A stretch of DNA of 64,000 bases. Source: Bradyrhizobium ottawaense (GTDB lineage Bacteria > Pseudomonadota > Alphaproteobacteria > Rhizobiales > Xanthobacteraceae). The notes below the pieces were generated by a model. That model did not search any database. It was not told the DNA's origin and saw only the letters and a program-made list of their open reading frames with translations. How positions within the stretch are numbered: position 1 is the first letter of the stretch; every line of letters begins with the position of its first letter. Both the position numbers and the translations under genes were made by a program. This document shows, piece by piece, positions 25,965 to 35,647 of the stretch. The DNA is taken from the NCBI RefSeq assembly GCF_002278135.3, contig NZ_CP029425.2, positions 868,001 to 932,000 on the forward strand, in the 5' to 3' direction.

Positions 25965-28040
25965 ATGCGGATCGGGAAGCTTTTCGCGCTGTCGATGCTG
26001 ACGGTGACGGTATTTGCAGTCATCCTCGGCGCCGAGGTGCTGATACCCCAGACGCGCATCTTCACGAACCGCTCCGACGCGATCAAGACTGTCGATGCCT
26101 TTGGTGCGACCCTGATGGTCAGTCAGCACGTCGCCGGCCTTCGCGCCCCCTATATCGGTCCGATCTTCCAGGAAGCGGCGGCGACGCCAGCCCAGATCGA
26201 AGCGGTCGGGAAGGCCGCGAAAGCCGCCGAGGCCGGCTTCGAGGCTGCAAGGCGCGCGATCCTGGTGCTGAATGACGGCGGAGCGATTGTCGAGAATCTC
26301 GACCGTGCCGCACGGCGGCTGAAGGAGGTCACCGCGGCGGCAGATCGCGCGATGAGCGTCCCCCTGGCGGCGCGCGATGGTGCTGTGATCAAGGGCTTTC
26401 TCCCCGGTGTTGCCGAGGTCATCGGCAACATCGAGCCGGTCATGAACCGGCTCGAAGCGAAAGTCATCAACGCCGATTCCTCGCTCGCGGCGCTGTTGAG
26501 CCTGGCGCGGACGGCCCAGGACCTGCGTGTCGCGGCCGGCAGCCGAGCGGCCACGCTGTCCCCGGCGCTGTCCGCGAGCCGCCCGCTCACGGCGACCGAA
26601 TTGTCGCTGATGGATCGCATGCAAGGCCGCGTGGAGGCCGACCGCGAGCGCATCGAGGCAGGCATCGACCAACTCGGAAATCCCTCCCGCATCGCGACCG
26701 CGCTGAAGGCGGCGACGGAATCGTATTTTGGAAAAGCTGCGGCCGCCGTCGACAAGGAGATTCCCGCAGCCCGGAGTGACGGCAAGTACAGCAGCAACGC
26801 CGACGAACTGGCGAAGGTCATCGTGCCGGCCATCCAGATGTTCTACGGCGTGCGCGATGCCGCATTGGCGGAAGCTTCCGAGCGTGCCTCGGCCTCGCGC
26901 GATGGCGCACTGGCGATGCTCGCGCTCGCAGGCGTGGTGGTTCTGGCGCTGCTCGGGACTCTCGGTGGCGTGACCATGATGCTGCGCAGGCGCGTGGTGA
27001 CGCCGCTCAGCCGGCTCGCGGACGTGATCGCAACGCTCGCTGCCGGACAACACGACGTCGAGAATCCCGCGACGGGCCGCAATGACGAGATCGGCCAGGT
27101 GGCGGGCTCGCTGCAGCACTTCAAGGATTCACTGCTCGCCAAGAAGGCCGCCGATGAGGCGGCCGCGGTCGAGGCCGACGCGAAGCTCCGGCGCAGCCAG
27201 CGTATGGACCAGATCGCGCGCGATTTCGAAGCCATGATCGGCGACGTGATCAACACGGTGTCGTCGGCTTCCTCGGAGCTGGAAGTGTCCGCGGGAACGC
27301 TGACGAGCACGGCCGATCAATCGGAAAAGGTCACCGCGACCGTCGCGGCCGCTTCCGAACAGGCCTCCACCAACGTGCAGACCGTTGCCGCGGCGGCCGA
27401 GGAGATGGCCTCGTCGGTCGACGAGATCAGCCGGCAGGTGCAGGATTCCGCGCGCATCGCCGGCGAAGCGGTGCAGCAGGCGGGCCGGACCAACGATTAT
27501 GTCGGCGAGCTCGCCAAGGCCGCGGGGCGGATCGGCGACGTCGTCGAGCTCATCAGCCAGATCGCAGGCCAGACCAATCTTCTGGCTCTCAACGCCACCA
27601 TCGAGGCGGCGCGCGCCGGCGAGGCCGGCCGCGGCTTTGCGGTGGTCGCCTCCGAGGTCAAGGCGCTGGCCGAGCAGACCGCCAAGGCCACCGGCGAGAT
27701 CAGCCAGCAGATCACGGGAATCCAGACCGCGACGGAGGACTCCGTCGGCGCCATCAGGTCGATCAGTGACACCATCTCCCGCATGTCCGAGATTGCATCC
27801 GCAATCGCCGCGGCGGTGGAGGAGCAGGGCGCAGCGACGCGGGAGATTTCCCGCAACGTGCAGCAGGCGGCCCGCGGCACCCAGCAGGTCTCCGCCAGCA
27901 TCGTCGACGTGCAGCGCGGCGCGAGCCAGACCGGATCTGCCTCCTCCAACGTGCTCGCCTCGGCCAGATCGCTGTCCGGCGAGAGCAGCCGTCTCAAGGT
28001 CGAGGTCGGCAAGTTCCTGGACGCGATCCGCGCTGCGTAG
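25965..28040 (+). CDS. Methyl-accepting chemotaxis protein
   Basis: 691 residues from ATG at 25965. An N-terminal membrane segment ([20 protein letters not shown]), a periplasmic sensor of about 300 residues, a second membrane segment ([20 protein letters not shown]), HAMP ([20 protein letters not shown]) and a cytoplasmic signalling domain with the CheA/CheW tip [20 protein letters not shown]. The sensor is helical and Ala-rich, of unknown ligand. No che genes are adjacent. There is no C-terminal NWETF-like tether. Confidence 0.93.
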   Translation: MRIGKLFALSMLTVTVFAVILGAEVLIPQTRIFTNRSDAIKTVDAFGATLMVSQHVAGLRAPYIGPIFQEAAATPAQIEAVGKAAKAAEAGFEAARRAILVLNDGGAIVENLDRAARRLKEVTAAADRAMSVPLAARDGAVIKGFLPGVAEVIGNIEPVMNRLEAKVINADSSLAALLSLARTAQDLRVAAGSRAATLSPALSASRPLTATELSLMDRMQGRVEADRERIEAGIDQLGNPSRIATALKAATESYFGKAAAAVDKEIPAARSDGKYSSNADELAKVIVPAIQMFYGVRDAALAEASERASASRDGALAMLALAGVVVLALLGTLGGVTMMLRRRVVTPLSRLADVIATLAAGQHDVENPATGRNDEIGQVAGSLQHFKDSLLAKKAADEAAAVEADAKLRRSQRMDQIARDFEAMIGDVINTVSSASSELEVSAGTLTSTADQSEKVTATVAAASEQASTNVQTVAAAAEEMASSVDEISRQVQDSARIAGEAVQQAGRTNDYVGELAKAAGRIGDVVELISQIAGQTNLLALNATIEAARAGEAGRGFAVVASEVKALAEQTAKATGEISQQITGIQTATEDSVGAIRSISDTISRMSEIASAIAAAVEEQGAATREISRNVQQAARGTQQVSASIVDVQRGASQTGSASSNVLASARSLSGESSRLKVEVGKFLDAIRAA

Positions 28041-28101
28041 AACTTCTGCGCCTCTGCTGCAGGGAGAAGCAATCGCATTCGAAGAGCGACGTGCCCGCGG
28101 C

Positions 28102-28226
28102 CCATCCTTCGAGACGCGCGCAAGTGCGCGCTCCTCAGGATGGAGTGTGCGGAGCGCTTCGATGAGCTCCGGTGTCGCTTGCCTCATCCTGAGGAGCCCG
28201 CGAAGCGGGCGTCTCGAAGGACGAGG
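28102..28226. repeat. Intergenic palindromic repeat, CATCCTTCGAGACGC class
   Basis: Left end CCATCCTTCGAGACGCGCGC and right end GCGGGCGTCTCGAAGGACGAGG are inverted, with internal TCCTCAGGATGGA and CTCATCCTGAGGAG. It shares the CATCCTGAGG and CTTCGAG words with the repeats at 7344 and 19600. Positioned between convergent genes. Confidence 0.78.
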
Positions 28227-28254
28227 CGCGCGCATCATCCGGGCCGTACTGCGC

Positions 28255-30288
28255 TCAGAACTCCCCGTGCAGCCGCCCGGAAATGACCGACACCGGTCCG
28301 CGATCGGCGTTGTAGGCGGGGTTGACGATGAGCTGGTAGTCGGCGGTGAGGGTGAGATTCTTGTTCAGCGCATAGGCGTAATAGGTTTCGAGGATGCGCT
28401 CCTTGCGGTAGTTGAGCGCACCGTCGCCGACCAGCACGCCGAGGCCGCCGGCGGCGAGGAAGTCCCGGTAGTCCTGCGAAATCGCGTTGATCGCGCCGCC
28501 GACGCCGACCACGTCGTCAGGCCGGCCCCATTTCGTGCCCTTGATCGAAAGACCAGCCGACAGGCTGCGGTTGATGTCGGTGAAGGCGAGCGTTTCGCTC
28601 TTGCCGTCGTTCCAGCTCCAGCGGCCGAACAGTCCGACATCTTCGGTGATCGCCTGCTCGAGGTTGACGACATAGCCGACCTTGGTGCGGCCGCGCCGGG
28701 TCTGCGCAATGTCGAGATTGAGCGCGGGATTGTTCAACGTCTCGCGGAAGCTGCCCATGTTGGCGCTGTCGAGCCAGCCCATGGTCCTGAGCTTGCCGGG
28801 TTGGCCGAACAGCGAGAAGCGCGTCTCGAGCTCGATCACGTACTGGCCGCGCTCCCCGACCTTGGTGTCGAAATGATTTGAATTGGGCTCCGCGACCATC
28901 AGGAAATAGCCGCCGCGCAGGGCCCATTGCTTCTGATTGAGCTCGGCGGTGACGCCGTAGGTAAGGCCGACCTTGTCGGCGGAATAGTCGAAGGCGCCCG
29001 GGGCCCAGATCGACCAGTTCATGAAATCCCTGCGGGTGTCCTTGGCGTAGGCATTGCCGTCGAACACGTCGACCACTGCGAACTTGCCGGCCTGCACGGT
29101 GAGGCGGGACACGTCGACCTTTTGCCCCAGCTGCAACTGGCCGCTGGCGAGTTCTTCCTGCTCGCCGCCGAAGCCGAAGGTCTGGCGCACGAACAGGCGC
29201 GAGGTGTTGTAATGCGGATAGGGGAAGTTCGACTTCTGCGCTTCGCCGTTCGGGAAGCCGGCCGCGCCGACCGTGTCGTTCAGGCCAAATCCCTGGAGCA
29301 GCTCGGGATTGTAATAGACCTCGCCGCCGTCCCACAGCCGTGCGTTCAGGAACAGGCTGTTGCTCCAGGTCGCCTTGGCCTGCCTCGTCGGTGAGAGAGA
29401 GTTCGTTCCGCTGTAGAGCGCGGGGAACGACGGATAGCCTTGCGGCAGATAGGTGCTCTGGCCGTGAATCTCCCAGCGATCCGATTCGGTGTCGATGAGC
29501 GAGCTGTTCGGATTGTAGCTCGGCATGCCCGGCCAATCGACCTTGCGGTTGAGGCCGAGCCTGACCTGCTGGAAGTCGAGCGACGAAGAGCTGTATTGGG
29601 CCCCCGTGGAGAAGGCGACATTGGCGCCGTCGAAGCGGCTGTAGAGATATTCGAGCCGTGCGCTCCAATGCGGCGCGAAGCCGTATTCGACGCCGGCACC
29701 CGCGATCCAGCCGGGCCGCGTGTTCAGGATTTTCGGGACTTCGGCGCCGGAGGCCGGCGTGTCGAAATAGCGCTCGCCCATCCAGGCAAAGCCGCCGGTG
29801 GCGTAAACCAGCCACGGACCGCTGGTGTAGCCGACGCGGCCGCGCAGGCTGGCGGTGTAGTCCCATTGCTGCGTGACAGTGTTGGCGGGTGTCGTCAGGA
29901 AGGAGACGATCGAATTCGAGGTGATGTAGTTGGGGAACGTGAAATCGCCTTCGACGCCGACCAGCCAGCCGGAGTTGAGGCGGTAGTTGTAGCCCGCCTG
30001 CACGCCGCCGATCATGCCGCTGAAGACGCCGCTGTCGTTGATCCCTGTGCCGTCGTTCAGCGCAAACTGCGACGAGCCGCGGCCATAGCCGGCATGCGCA
30101 CCGATATAGAGGCCGGTCCAGTCATAGACCGCTCTCGGCGCCGGCGCCTTCAGCGGCAGATCGGCCGCGCGCCCCGCGGCGGGAAAAGCCAGCACGCCCG
30201 AGGCAATCGCCGCGGCCGTTCGCAAGTATCTGTAACGGTGACTTCTCAACGTCAAAACGCACGCCCCCAAAACGCGAATGTGTCCCAC
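28255..30288 (-). CDS. Outer-membrane protein: Omp25-like barrel fused to OprB-type carbohydrate porin
   Basis: 677 residues with a GTG start at 30288; a signal peptide ends GVLAFPAAGRAADLP. Residues about 50-270 look like an Omp25/Omp31 small barrel (YDWTGLYIGAHAGYG, GGVQAGYNYRLNSGWLVGVE and the closing LEYLYSRF). Residues about 300-677 look like an OprB carbohydrate-selective porin (KVDVSRLTVQAGKFAVVDVF, FMNWSIWAPGAFDYSADKVG, and the terminal YQLIVNPAYNADRGPVSVIS, ending in Phe). Each part is near full family length, so this is a two-barrel fusion or one large composite barrel. It faces convergently toward the chemoreceptor. Confidence 0.82.
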   Translation of the reverse strand: MGHIRVLGACVLTLRSHRYRYLRTAAAIASGVLAFPAAGRAADLPLKAPAPRAVYDWTGLYIGAHAGYGRGSSQFALNDGTGINDSGVFSGMIGGVQAGYNYRLNSGWLVGVEGDFTFPNYITSNSIVSFLTTPANTVTQQWDYTASLRGRVGYTSGPWLVYATGGFAWMGERYFDTPASGAEVPKILNTRPGWIAGAGVEYGFAPHWSARLEYLYSRFDGANVAFSTGAQYSSSSLDFQQVRLGLNRKVDWPGMPSYNPNSSLIDTESDRWEIHGQSTYLPQGYPSFPALYSGTNSLSPTRQAKATWSNSLFLNARLWDGGEVYYNPELLQGFGLNDTVGAAGFPNGEAQKSNFPYPHYNTSRLFVRQTFGFGGEQEELASGQLQLGQKVDVSRLTVQAGKFAVVDVFDGNAYAKDTRRDFMNWSIWAPGAFDYSADKVGLTYGVTAELNQKQWALRGGYFLMVAEPNSNHFDTKVGERGQYVIELETRFSLFGQPGKLRTMGWLDSANMGSFRETLNNPALNLDIAQTRRGRTKVGYVVNLEQAITEDVGLFGRWSWNDGKSETLAFTDINRSLSAGLSIKGTKWGRPDDVVGVGGAINAISQDYRDFLAAGGLGVLVGDGALNYRKERILETYYAYALNKNLTLTADYQLIVNPAYNADRGPVSVISGRLHGEF

Positions 30289-30501
30289 CCGTCGCGATAT
30301 CCCTGCCGATTCGCGGCGGCCCTGTCATCAGGTCTTGGTTGCTCGCGTCGTCGAGATGATCTCGATTCGACGCGATTTCGCCCCAAGTTCCCGAGCTTGG
30401 CTCGAACCTTATTGCGATTAATTCGCAATAGCAACTGGTGAAGATTGGCGCACGGGATGGTTCGCACCGCTGTGTGACGGGACGGCAACAATTCTCGGCC
30501 C

Positions 30502-30542
30502 AAAAAGAATGACCCCGCCCGGGGGGACAGCCGGGCGGGGTC
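30502..30542 (-). terminator. Intrinsic terminator for the small protein gene at 30619
   Basis: A perfect 12-bp stem (GACCCCGCCCGG, 30511-30522, with CCGGGCGGGGTC, 30531-30542) is followed on the minus strand by ATTCTTTTTGG, a U-rich tail. The remainder of the 330-bp gap around it holds no visible gene. Confidence 0.8.
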
Positions 30543-30618
30543 GGGGGCACGACACGGGGTGGATGAGGCGCCCGTGTCGGACGCAGGATCCACGTAAGAT
30601 CGGCCTCAGGTACTCAAA

Positions 30619-30882
30619 TCAGTAGCAGCTACGAACGCGGCCAACGTACTGGCCGAAAGCGTTGTACTGGGCGACCCAGCCGCAGCGGTGATAGCCGTAG
30701 TAATAGGGGTCGTTGTTGGCGGCGATCGCGGAGCCGACGACAGCGGCGGTGGCGATGCCGGCACCGACACCCCAGACCCAACCGGGCTGCTTGGCTTCGG
30801 CCGAGGAGGTGGTGGACACGATGCTGCCGGTGACGGCGAGGGTCGCGAGAGCGAGAGCGGCAATCTTGGTCTTGATCGACAT
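30619..30882 (-). CDS. Small secreted protein, glycine-zipper-like
   Basis: 87 residues from ATG at 30882, with a purine-rich upstream sequence (GGATGGAGTTTCAC). Signal peptide MSIKTKIAALALATLAVTGS, then a Gly/Ala hydrophobic stretch WGVGAGIATAAVVGSAIAAN and an aromatic end YYYGYHRCGWVAQYNAFGQY. This type is common in Bradyrhizobium with no assigned role. It has its own terminator. Confidence 0.7.
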   Translation of the reverse strand: MSIKTKIAALALATLAVTGSIVSTTSSAEAKQPGWVWGVGAGIATAAVVGSAIAANNDPYYYGYHRCGWVAQYNAFGQYVGRVRSCY

Positions 30883-31022
30883 GTGAAACTCCATCCGGGG
30901 TTGAGGCGGTCCGTTGTGGCCCGCGTGCCCAGTTTGACGGAGGCTCCCCGCGTCCGGTTCGAATGCGGCGAATCCGCTCCCGGAGCGAGGAGTTTTCGTA
31001 AATGATTGCAATAGGATATTGG

Positions 31023-31829
31023 TTAGCCGAGGGGCCCCTTGGCGAGCCTGTTCACGTCGAAGTTATCGGCCTCGCCCAGGAGTTCGCAAAAAGCACGGGC
31101 GCCTTGATCGATGAGCTGCTCGCCCTTCGCGGCGACGGCCAATGTCGCATTGCCGACGGCGCCGCTGGCGTTGAGATCCTGCGCCTGCCAGGCGAACGGC
31201 GCGGGCCGCTGCGTCGACAGCCAGCGGTACTGCTGCTCCAGTGCGATGCTGCTCGCAGGAAAATCCGCGATGGCATCCTTGCGCACCTGATCGGGATAGC
31301 GCGCCAGCATGATCGAGGTCTCGACCGCGCCGCCATGAATGCCGTGGCGCACTTCGTCGGCCGGGAACAATGTGTCGGCGCCTGATAGCCGCGACCATGA
31401 CGTGGTCACCACGAACATTTTTTGATGCGCCCGCAGATCCTGCGCCACCAGCATCATGGCCGCGCTGTTGCCACCATGGCTGGTGATGATGACGAGCTTC
31501 TTCACGCCGCGCCGCGCGACCTCCTCGCCGATCCCGGTCCATCGCTTCAACGCGGTTTCAGTCGGCAGCGTCTGCGTGCCGGGATAGTCGATATGCTCGG
31601 TGGAAATCCCGACCGGTTCGACGGGAAGAAAACTGGCCGGAACGTTGTCGGGCAGAAGCTCGCGCACGCGCGCAAGATACGCGTCCGCGATCAGCACGTC
31701 GGTGGTGAGCGGCAAATGCGGGCCGTGCTGCTCGGTCGCCGCCAGCGGCAGCACCGCGATCCATCGCGACGTCTCCGCGGGGGGCGCATCGACCCAGCGG
31801 ATCTCGGTCCAGTCGCGGGATGGCATCAT
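31023..31829 (-). CDS. Creatininase-family amidohydrolase
   Basis: 268 residues; two consecutive ATGs (31829 and 31826). Metal-site motifs: LPLAATEQHGPHLPLTTDV (Glu, His, Asp ligands), IITSHGGNSAAM, and HGGAVETSIML with Glu. The family hydrolyses cyclic amides (creatinine, or the formamide intermediate in riboflavin/F420 or mycofactocin pathways). It is divergent from the NMT1-type ABC operon at 31995, so the importer may supply its substrate. Confidence 0.87.
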   Translation of the reverse strand: MMPSRDWTEIRWVDAPPAETSRWIAVLPLAATEQHGPHLPLTTDVLIADAYLARVRELLPDNVPASFLPVEPVGISTEHIDYPGTQTLPTETALKRWTGIGEEVARRGVKKLVIITSHGGNSAAMMLVAQDLRAHQKMFVVTTSWSRLSGADTLFPADEVRHGIHGGAVETSIMLARYPDQVRKDAIADFPASSIALEQQYRWLSTQRPAPFAWQAQDLNASGAVGNATLAVAAKGEQLIDQGARAFCELLGEADNFDVNRLAKGPLG

Positions 31830-31994
31830 TGAGTTTTCTTTGGAGGTTTCATTGCCCGAATTTGTCACGTAATTTGGGTTATCAGGGGACGCGGGCCCGG
31901 CCGGCTCGTGTCCCCTGACGTCATGCGGTTTTATCGCGTTGGCCTGCCACGAGCTAGACGCGATTATGCTGGAAGCGATCGACGGAGTGCCATT

Positions 31995-33017
31995 ATGACC
32001 CCCTCTCATCTGCGCAGAGCGCTAACTGCGGGCCTGATGGCCGCTCTGGTCTGGAGCGTCCCGGCGCGGGCCGAAACGCTGGACAAGGTCACCTTCGGCA
32101 CCAACTGGGTCGCCGAGGCCGAGCACGGCGGCTTCTTCCAGGCGGTCGCCGACGGCACCTACAAGAAATACGGCCTCGACGTCACCATCGTTCCCGGCGG
32201 CCCGAACGAGAACAACCGGATGCTGCTGATCGCCGGCAAGATCGATTTCTTCATGGCCGCGAACACGCTGATGTCGTTCGACGCGGTCGCCAACAACGTT
32301 CCCGTCGTGACCATCGCCGCGATCTTCCAGAAGGATCCGCAGGTGATGCTGACGCAGCCGGATGCCAAGGTCAGCAAGATCGAGGATCTCAAGCCGCTGA
32401 CGCTGTTCGTCTCCAAGGAGGGCATGGGCAGCTATTTCCAGTGGCTGAAGTCCGAATACGGCTTCAGCGAGAAGAACGTCCGGCCCTATAATTTCAATCC
32501 GCAACCCTTCATCGCCAATCCCAAGAGCGCGATGCAGGGCTACGTCACCTCCGAGCCGTTCGCGGTGGAGAAGGCCGCCGGCTTCAAGCCCAACGTGCTG
32601 CTGCTCGCCGATTACGGCTTCAACACCTATTCGACCTTGATCGAGACCCGCCGCGACGTGGTCGAGAAGAAGCCCGACCTGGTGCAGCGTTTCGTCGATG
32701 CCTCCATGATCGGCTGGTACAATTACATCTACCGCGACAATTCCGCCGGCAACGCCATGATCAAGAAGCTCAATCCGGAAATGACCGACGACCTGCTCGC
32801 CTATTCCGTCGCCAAGATGAAGGAGCATGGCATCGTCGATTCCGGCGACAGCCTGAAGAACGGCATCGGCGCGATGAGCGACGAGCGCTACACCTCCTTC
32901 TTCAACAAGATGGTCAAGGCCGGCGTCGTGAAGCCCGAACTCGACTTCCGCAAATCCTACACGCTGCGCTTCGTCAACAAGGGCGTCGGCGTCGAGCTGC
33001 GCCCGAGCAAGCCGTAG
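31995..33017 (+). CDS. ABC transporter substrate-binding protein (NMT1/THI5-like)
   Basis: 340 residues from ATG at 31995. Signal peptide ends VWSVPARA-ET. The mature start DKVTFGTNWVAEAEHGGFFQ and VTIVPGGPNENNRMLLIAGK match the NMT1 fold used for pyrimidine precursors, riboflavin or related N-heterocycles. Its ATPase begins 11 bases after its stop. Confidence 0.88.
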   Translation: MTPSHLRRALTAGLMAALVWSVPARAETLDKVTFGTNWVAEAEHGGFFQAVADGTYKKYGLDVTIVPGGPNENNRMLLIAGKIDFFMAANTLMSFDAVANNVPVVTIAAIFQKDPQVMLTQPDAKVSKIEDLKPLTLFVSKEGMGSYFQWLKSEYGFSEKNVRPYNFNPQPFIANPKSAMQGYVTSEPFAVEKAAGFKPNVLLLADYGFNTYSTLIETRRDVVEKKPDLVQRFVDASMIGWYNYIYRDNSAGNAMIKKLNPEMTDDLLAYSVAKMKEHGIVDSGDSLKNGIGAMSDERYTSFFNKMVKAGVVKPELDFRKSYTLRFVNKGVGVELRPSKP

Positions 33018-33027
33018 CGCAAGCTCG

Positions 33028-33843
33028 ATGTCATCAGGCAAAATCTCGTCCCCGGCCGACGCCGGCCTGACGCATCTCGCCGTCAGCCTGCGCGGCGTGA
33101 CGAAGACCTATGACAATGGCGTCATGGCGCTCGGCCCGTTCGACCTCACTGTCCGCAAGGGCGAGTTCATCTCGCTGCTGGGCCCGTCCGGTTGCGGCAA
33201 GTCGACGGTGCTGCGGTTGATCGCGGAGCTCAGCGCGCCGTCGTCAGGCATCGTGCGGGTGGCCCATCACGAGGGCGTGGTACAGCCGGGTCACGGTATC
33301 GGCTTCGTGTTTCAGGAGCCCACCTTGATGCCCTGGACCAGCGTGCGCGAGAATGTGCGGCTGCCGCTGAAGCTCGCGGGCGTGCCGAAGGCGGAGGCGC
33401 GCGGGCGTGCCGACGCGGCGCTGGCCAGCGTCGGGCTCGCCGATTTCGCCGATGCCTTTCCGCGTGAGCTCTCCGGCGGCATGAAGATGCGGGTGTCGCT
33501 GGCGCGCGCGCTCGTCACCGATCCGGATATCCTTTTGATGGACGAGCCGTTCGCCGCGCTCGACGAGATCACGCGCTTCCGCCTCAACAATGATCTGCTC
33601 GCGCTGTGGCGCAGCCTCGGCAAGACCGTCATCTTCGTCACCCATTCGGTGTTCGAATCCGTCTATCTGTCGCAGCGCGTAGTGGTCATGACGGCGCGGC
33701 CCGGCCGCATCCAGGCCGACATCCGCATCGAGACGGTCGAGCCGCGCGGCGAGGCGTTTCGCACCTCCGCCGCCTATTCCGATTATTGCCGGAAGGTGTC
33801 GGCTGCGCTGGCTCCGTCTTATTCGGGGCAGTCGACCTTATGA
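33028..33843 (+). CDS. ABC transporter ATP-binding protein
   Basis: 271 residues. Walker A GPSGCGKST, Q-loop VFQEPTLMPWTSVRENV, signature LSGGMKMRVSLARAL, Walker B ILLMDEPFAALDE and switch His in VIFVTHSVFES. Nitrate/sulfonate/NMT1 importer class. The stop overlaps the permease ATG by four bases (ATGA). Confidence 0.93.
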   Translation: MSSGKISSPADAGLTHLAVSLRGVTKTYDNGVMALGPFDLTVRKGEFISLLGPSGCGKSTVLRLIAELSAPSSGIVRVAHHEGVVQPGHGIGFVFQEPTLMPWTSVRENVRLPLKLAGVPKAEARGRADAALASVGLADFADAFPRELSGGMKMRVSLARALVTDPDILLMDEPFAALDEITRFRLNNDLLALWRSLGKTVIFVTHSVFESVYLSQRVVVMTARPGRIQADIRIETVEPRGEAFRTSAAYSDYCRKVSAALAPSYSGQSTL

Positions 33844-34658
33844 GCGCGCAGGCGGCCGTCACTGCAAAACCGCGAGGCGCACAACGCGCGATGCGTTTCG
33901 TGCTTCCCGTCATCGTGTTCGCGGCCGGCATGCTCGCCTGGGAACTCTTGGTTCGCATCAAGGACATCCCGCCTTACGTGCTGCCGGCGCCCTCCGTCAT
34001 CGTCCTGACGCTGATCAAGGACTGGGCAGTGCTGTCACAATCGCTCGCCACCACGCTTCTGACCACGCTCGAAGGTTTTGCGGCGGCCAGCATCGGCGGC
34101 ATCGCGCTGGCGCTGTTGTTTAACCAGTCGAAATGGGTGGAATATTCGCTGTTCCCCTATGCCATCGTCCTCCAGGTCACCCCGGTGATCGCGATCGCGC
34201 CGCTGCTCCTGATCTACCTGGAGCAGCAGACCGCGGTGGTGGTTTGTGCTTTCATCGTCGCCTTTTTCCCGGTGCTGTCCAACACCACCCTTGGGCTCAA
34301 TTCGGTCGATCGCAACCTTGCCGGCCTGTTCCAGCTCTATGGCGCCTCAAAGCCGCAGACGCTGCGCTTTCTCAAGCTGCCCGCGGCGTTGCCCTACATT
34401 CTCGGCGGCTTGCGCATCGCCGGCGGCCTGTCGCTGATCGGCGCGGTCGTGGCGGAGATCGCGGCGGGAACAGCCGGTGCCGGCTCGGGGCTCGCCTACA
34501 GGATCGCCGAGTCCGGCTATCGATTGAACATACCCCGCATGTTCGCAGCGCTGCTTTTGTTATCGCTGGCCGGGATTGTCATCTATGGGGTGCTGGCGGT
34601 AGTTTCCCACCTCGTTTTACGGCGCTGGCATGAAAGCGCTCTTGGAAAGGAAAACTGA
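33840..34658 (+). CDS. ABC transporter permease
   Basis: 272 residues from ATG at 33840. Hydrophobic segments FVLPVIVFAAGMLAWELLV, GFAAASIGGIALALLF and the C-terminal LLLLSLAGIVIYGVLAVVS; the coupling-helix region is KLPAALPYILGGLRIAGGLS. It overlaps both neighbours by one to four bases, so the operon is tightly coupled. Confidence 0.9.
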   Translation: MSAQAAVTAKPRGAQRAMRFVLPVIVFAAGMLAWELLVRIKDIPPYVLPAPSVIVLTLIKDWAVLSQSLATTLLTTLEGFAAASIGGIALALLFNQSKWVEYSLFPYAIVLQVTPVIAIAPLLLIYLEQQTAVVVCAFIVAFFPVLSNTTLGLNSVDRNLAGLFQLYGASKPQTLRFLKLPAALPYILGGLRIAGGLSLIGAVVAEIAAGTAGAGSGLAYRIAESGYRLNIPRMFAALLLLSLAGIVIYGVLAVVSHLVLRRWHESALGKEN

Positions 34659-35647
34659 TGGCTGCCGGTTCGATTTCGTCCGAGAAGATCGACCTTCTGA
34701 TCTATGGGCCGGTGCGGCCGATCCTCGAGAACGGGTTTTCCGACCATTTCGTCGTGCACAAGGCCGAGACGCGCGGCGACCTCGAGCGGCTGACGCCGGC
34801 GATCCGCGAAAAAATCCGCGGCGTCGCCGTGACCTATCACACCGTCCGTGCCGACAAGGAGTCGCTGTCGCAACTGCCCAAGATCGAGATGGTGGCGAGC
34901 TTCGGCGTCGGCTACGACCATATCGACGCCAAATACGCGGCCGAGCACAACATCATCGTCACCAACACGCCCGACGTGCTGACCGAGGAGGTCGCCGACG
35001 TCGCGATGGGCCTGCTGATCTCCACCTTGCGCGAGTTCATCAAGGCCGACCGGTATGTGCGTTCCGGCCTCTGGCAGACGCAGAACTATCCGCTCAGCGT
35101 CGGCTCGCTGCGCGACCGCAAGGTCGGCATCGTCGGCATGGGCCGGATCGGCCAGGCCATCGCGCGCCGGCTCGACGCCTCGCTGGTGCCGGTGGTCTAC
35201 CACTCGCGCAATCCGTCCAAGGACGTCTCCTACAAGCACTATCCCGATCTGATCGAGATGGCGAAGGCGGTGGATACGCTGATGGTGATCGTGCCCGGCG
35301 GCGCCTCGACCAACAAGATGATCAATGCCGAGGTGTTCAAGGCGCTCGGCCCGCGCGGCGTGCTGGTCAACGTCGCGCGCGGCTCGGTGGTCGACGAGCC
35401 GGCGCTTGTGCAGGCCCTCAAGTCGGGCACCATCCTCGCCGCCGGCCTCGACGTGTTCGCGGCCGAGCCGACCGTGCCGGACGAGCTCAAGGCGATGCAG
35501 AACGTCGTGCTGCTGCCGCATATCGGCTCGGCCTCGGTGGTGACGCGCAACGCGATGGACCAGCTCGTGGTCGACAACCTCAAGTCATGGTTCTCGGGCA
35601 AGGCGCCGTTGACGCCGGTTGCCGAAACGCCATTCAAGGGGCGCTGA
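34658..35647 (+). CDS. D-isomer-specific 2-hydroxyacid dehydrogenase
   Basis: 329 residues; TGATG overlap with the permease. The NAD(P) motif is VGIVGMGRIGQAIARRLDAS; catalytic Arg in VLVNVARGSVVDEPAL, Glu in FAAEPTVPDE, and His in LLPHIGSASVVTRNAM. The glyoxylate/hydroxypyruvate reductase (GhrB) subgroup looks closest. Being coupled to an importer suggests it acts on the imported compound or a breakdown product. Confidence 0.9.
   Translation: MAAGSISSEKIDLLIYGPVRPILENGFSDHFVVHKAETRGDLERLTPAIREKIRGVAVTYHTVRADKESLSQLPKIEMVASFGVGYDHIDAKYAAEHNIIVTNTPDVLTEEVADVAMGLLISTLREFIKADRYVRSGLWQTQNYPLSVGSLRDRKVGIVGMGRIGQAIARRLDASLVPVVYHSRNPSKDVSYKHYPDLIEMAKAVDTLMVIVPGGASTNKMINAEVFKALGPRGVLVNVARGSVVDEPALVQALKSGTILAAGLDVFAAEPTVPDELKAMQNVVLLPHIGSASVVTRNAMDQLVVDNLKSWFSGKAPLTPVAETPFKGR

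Noticed and set aside
7344..28226. CRISPR array as an explanation for the repeats
   Set aside because: The repeats are dispersed, long and palindromic, with no regular spacers and no cas genes nearby.
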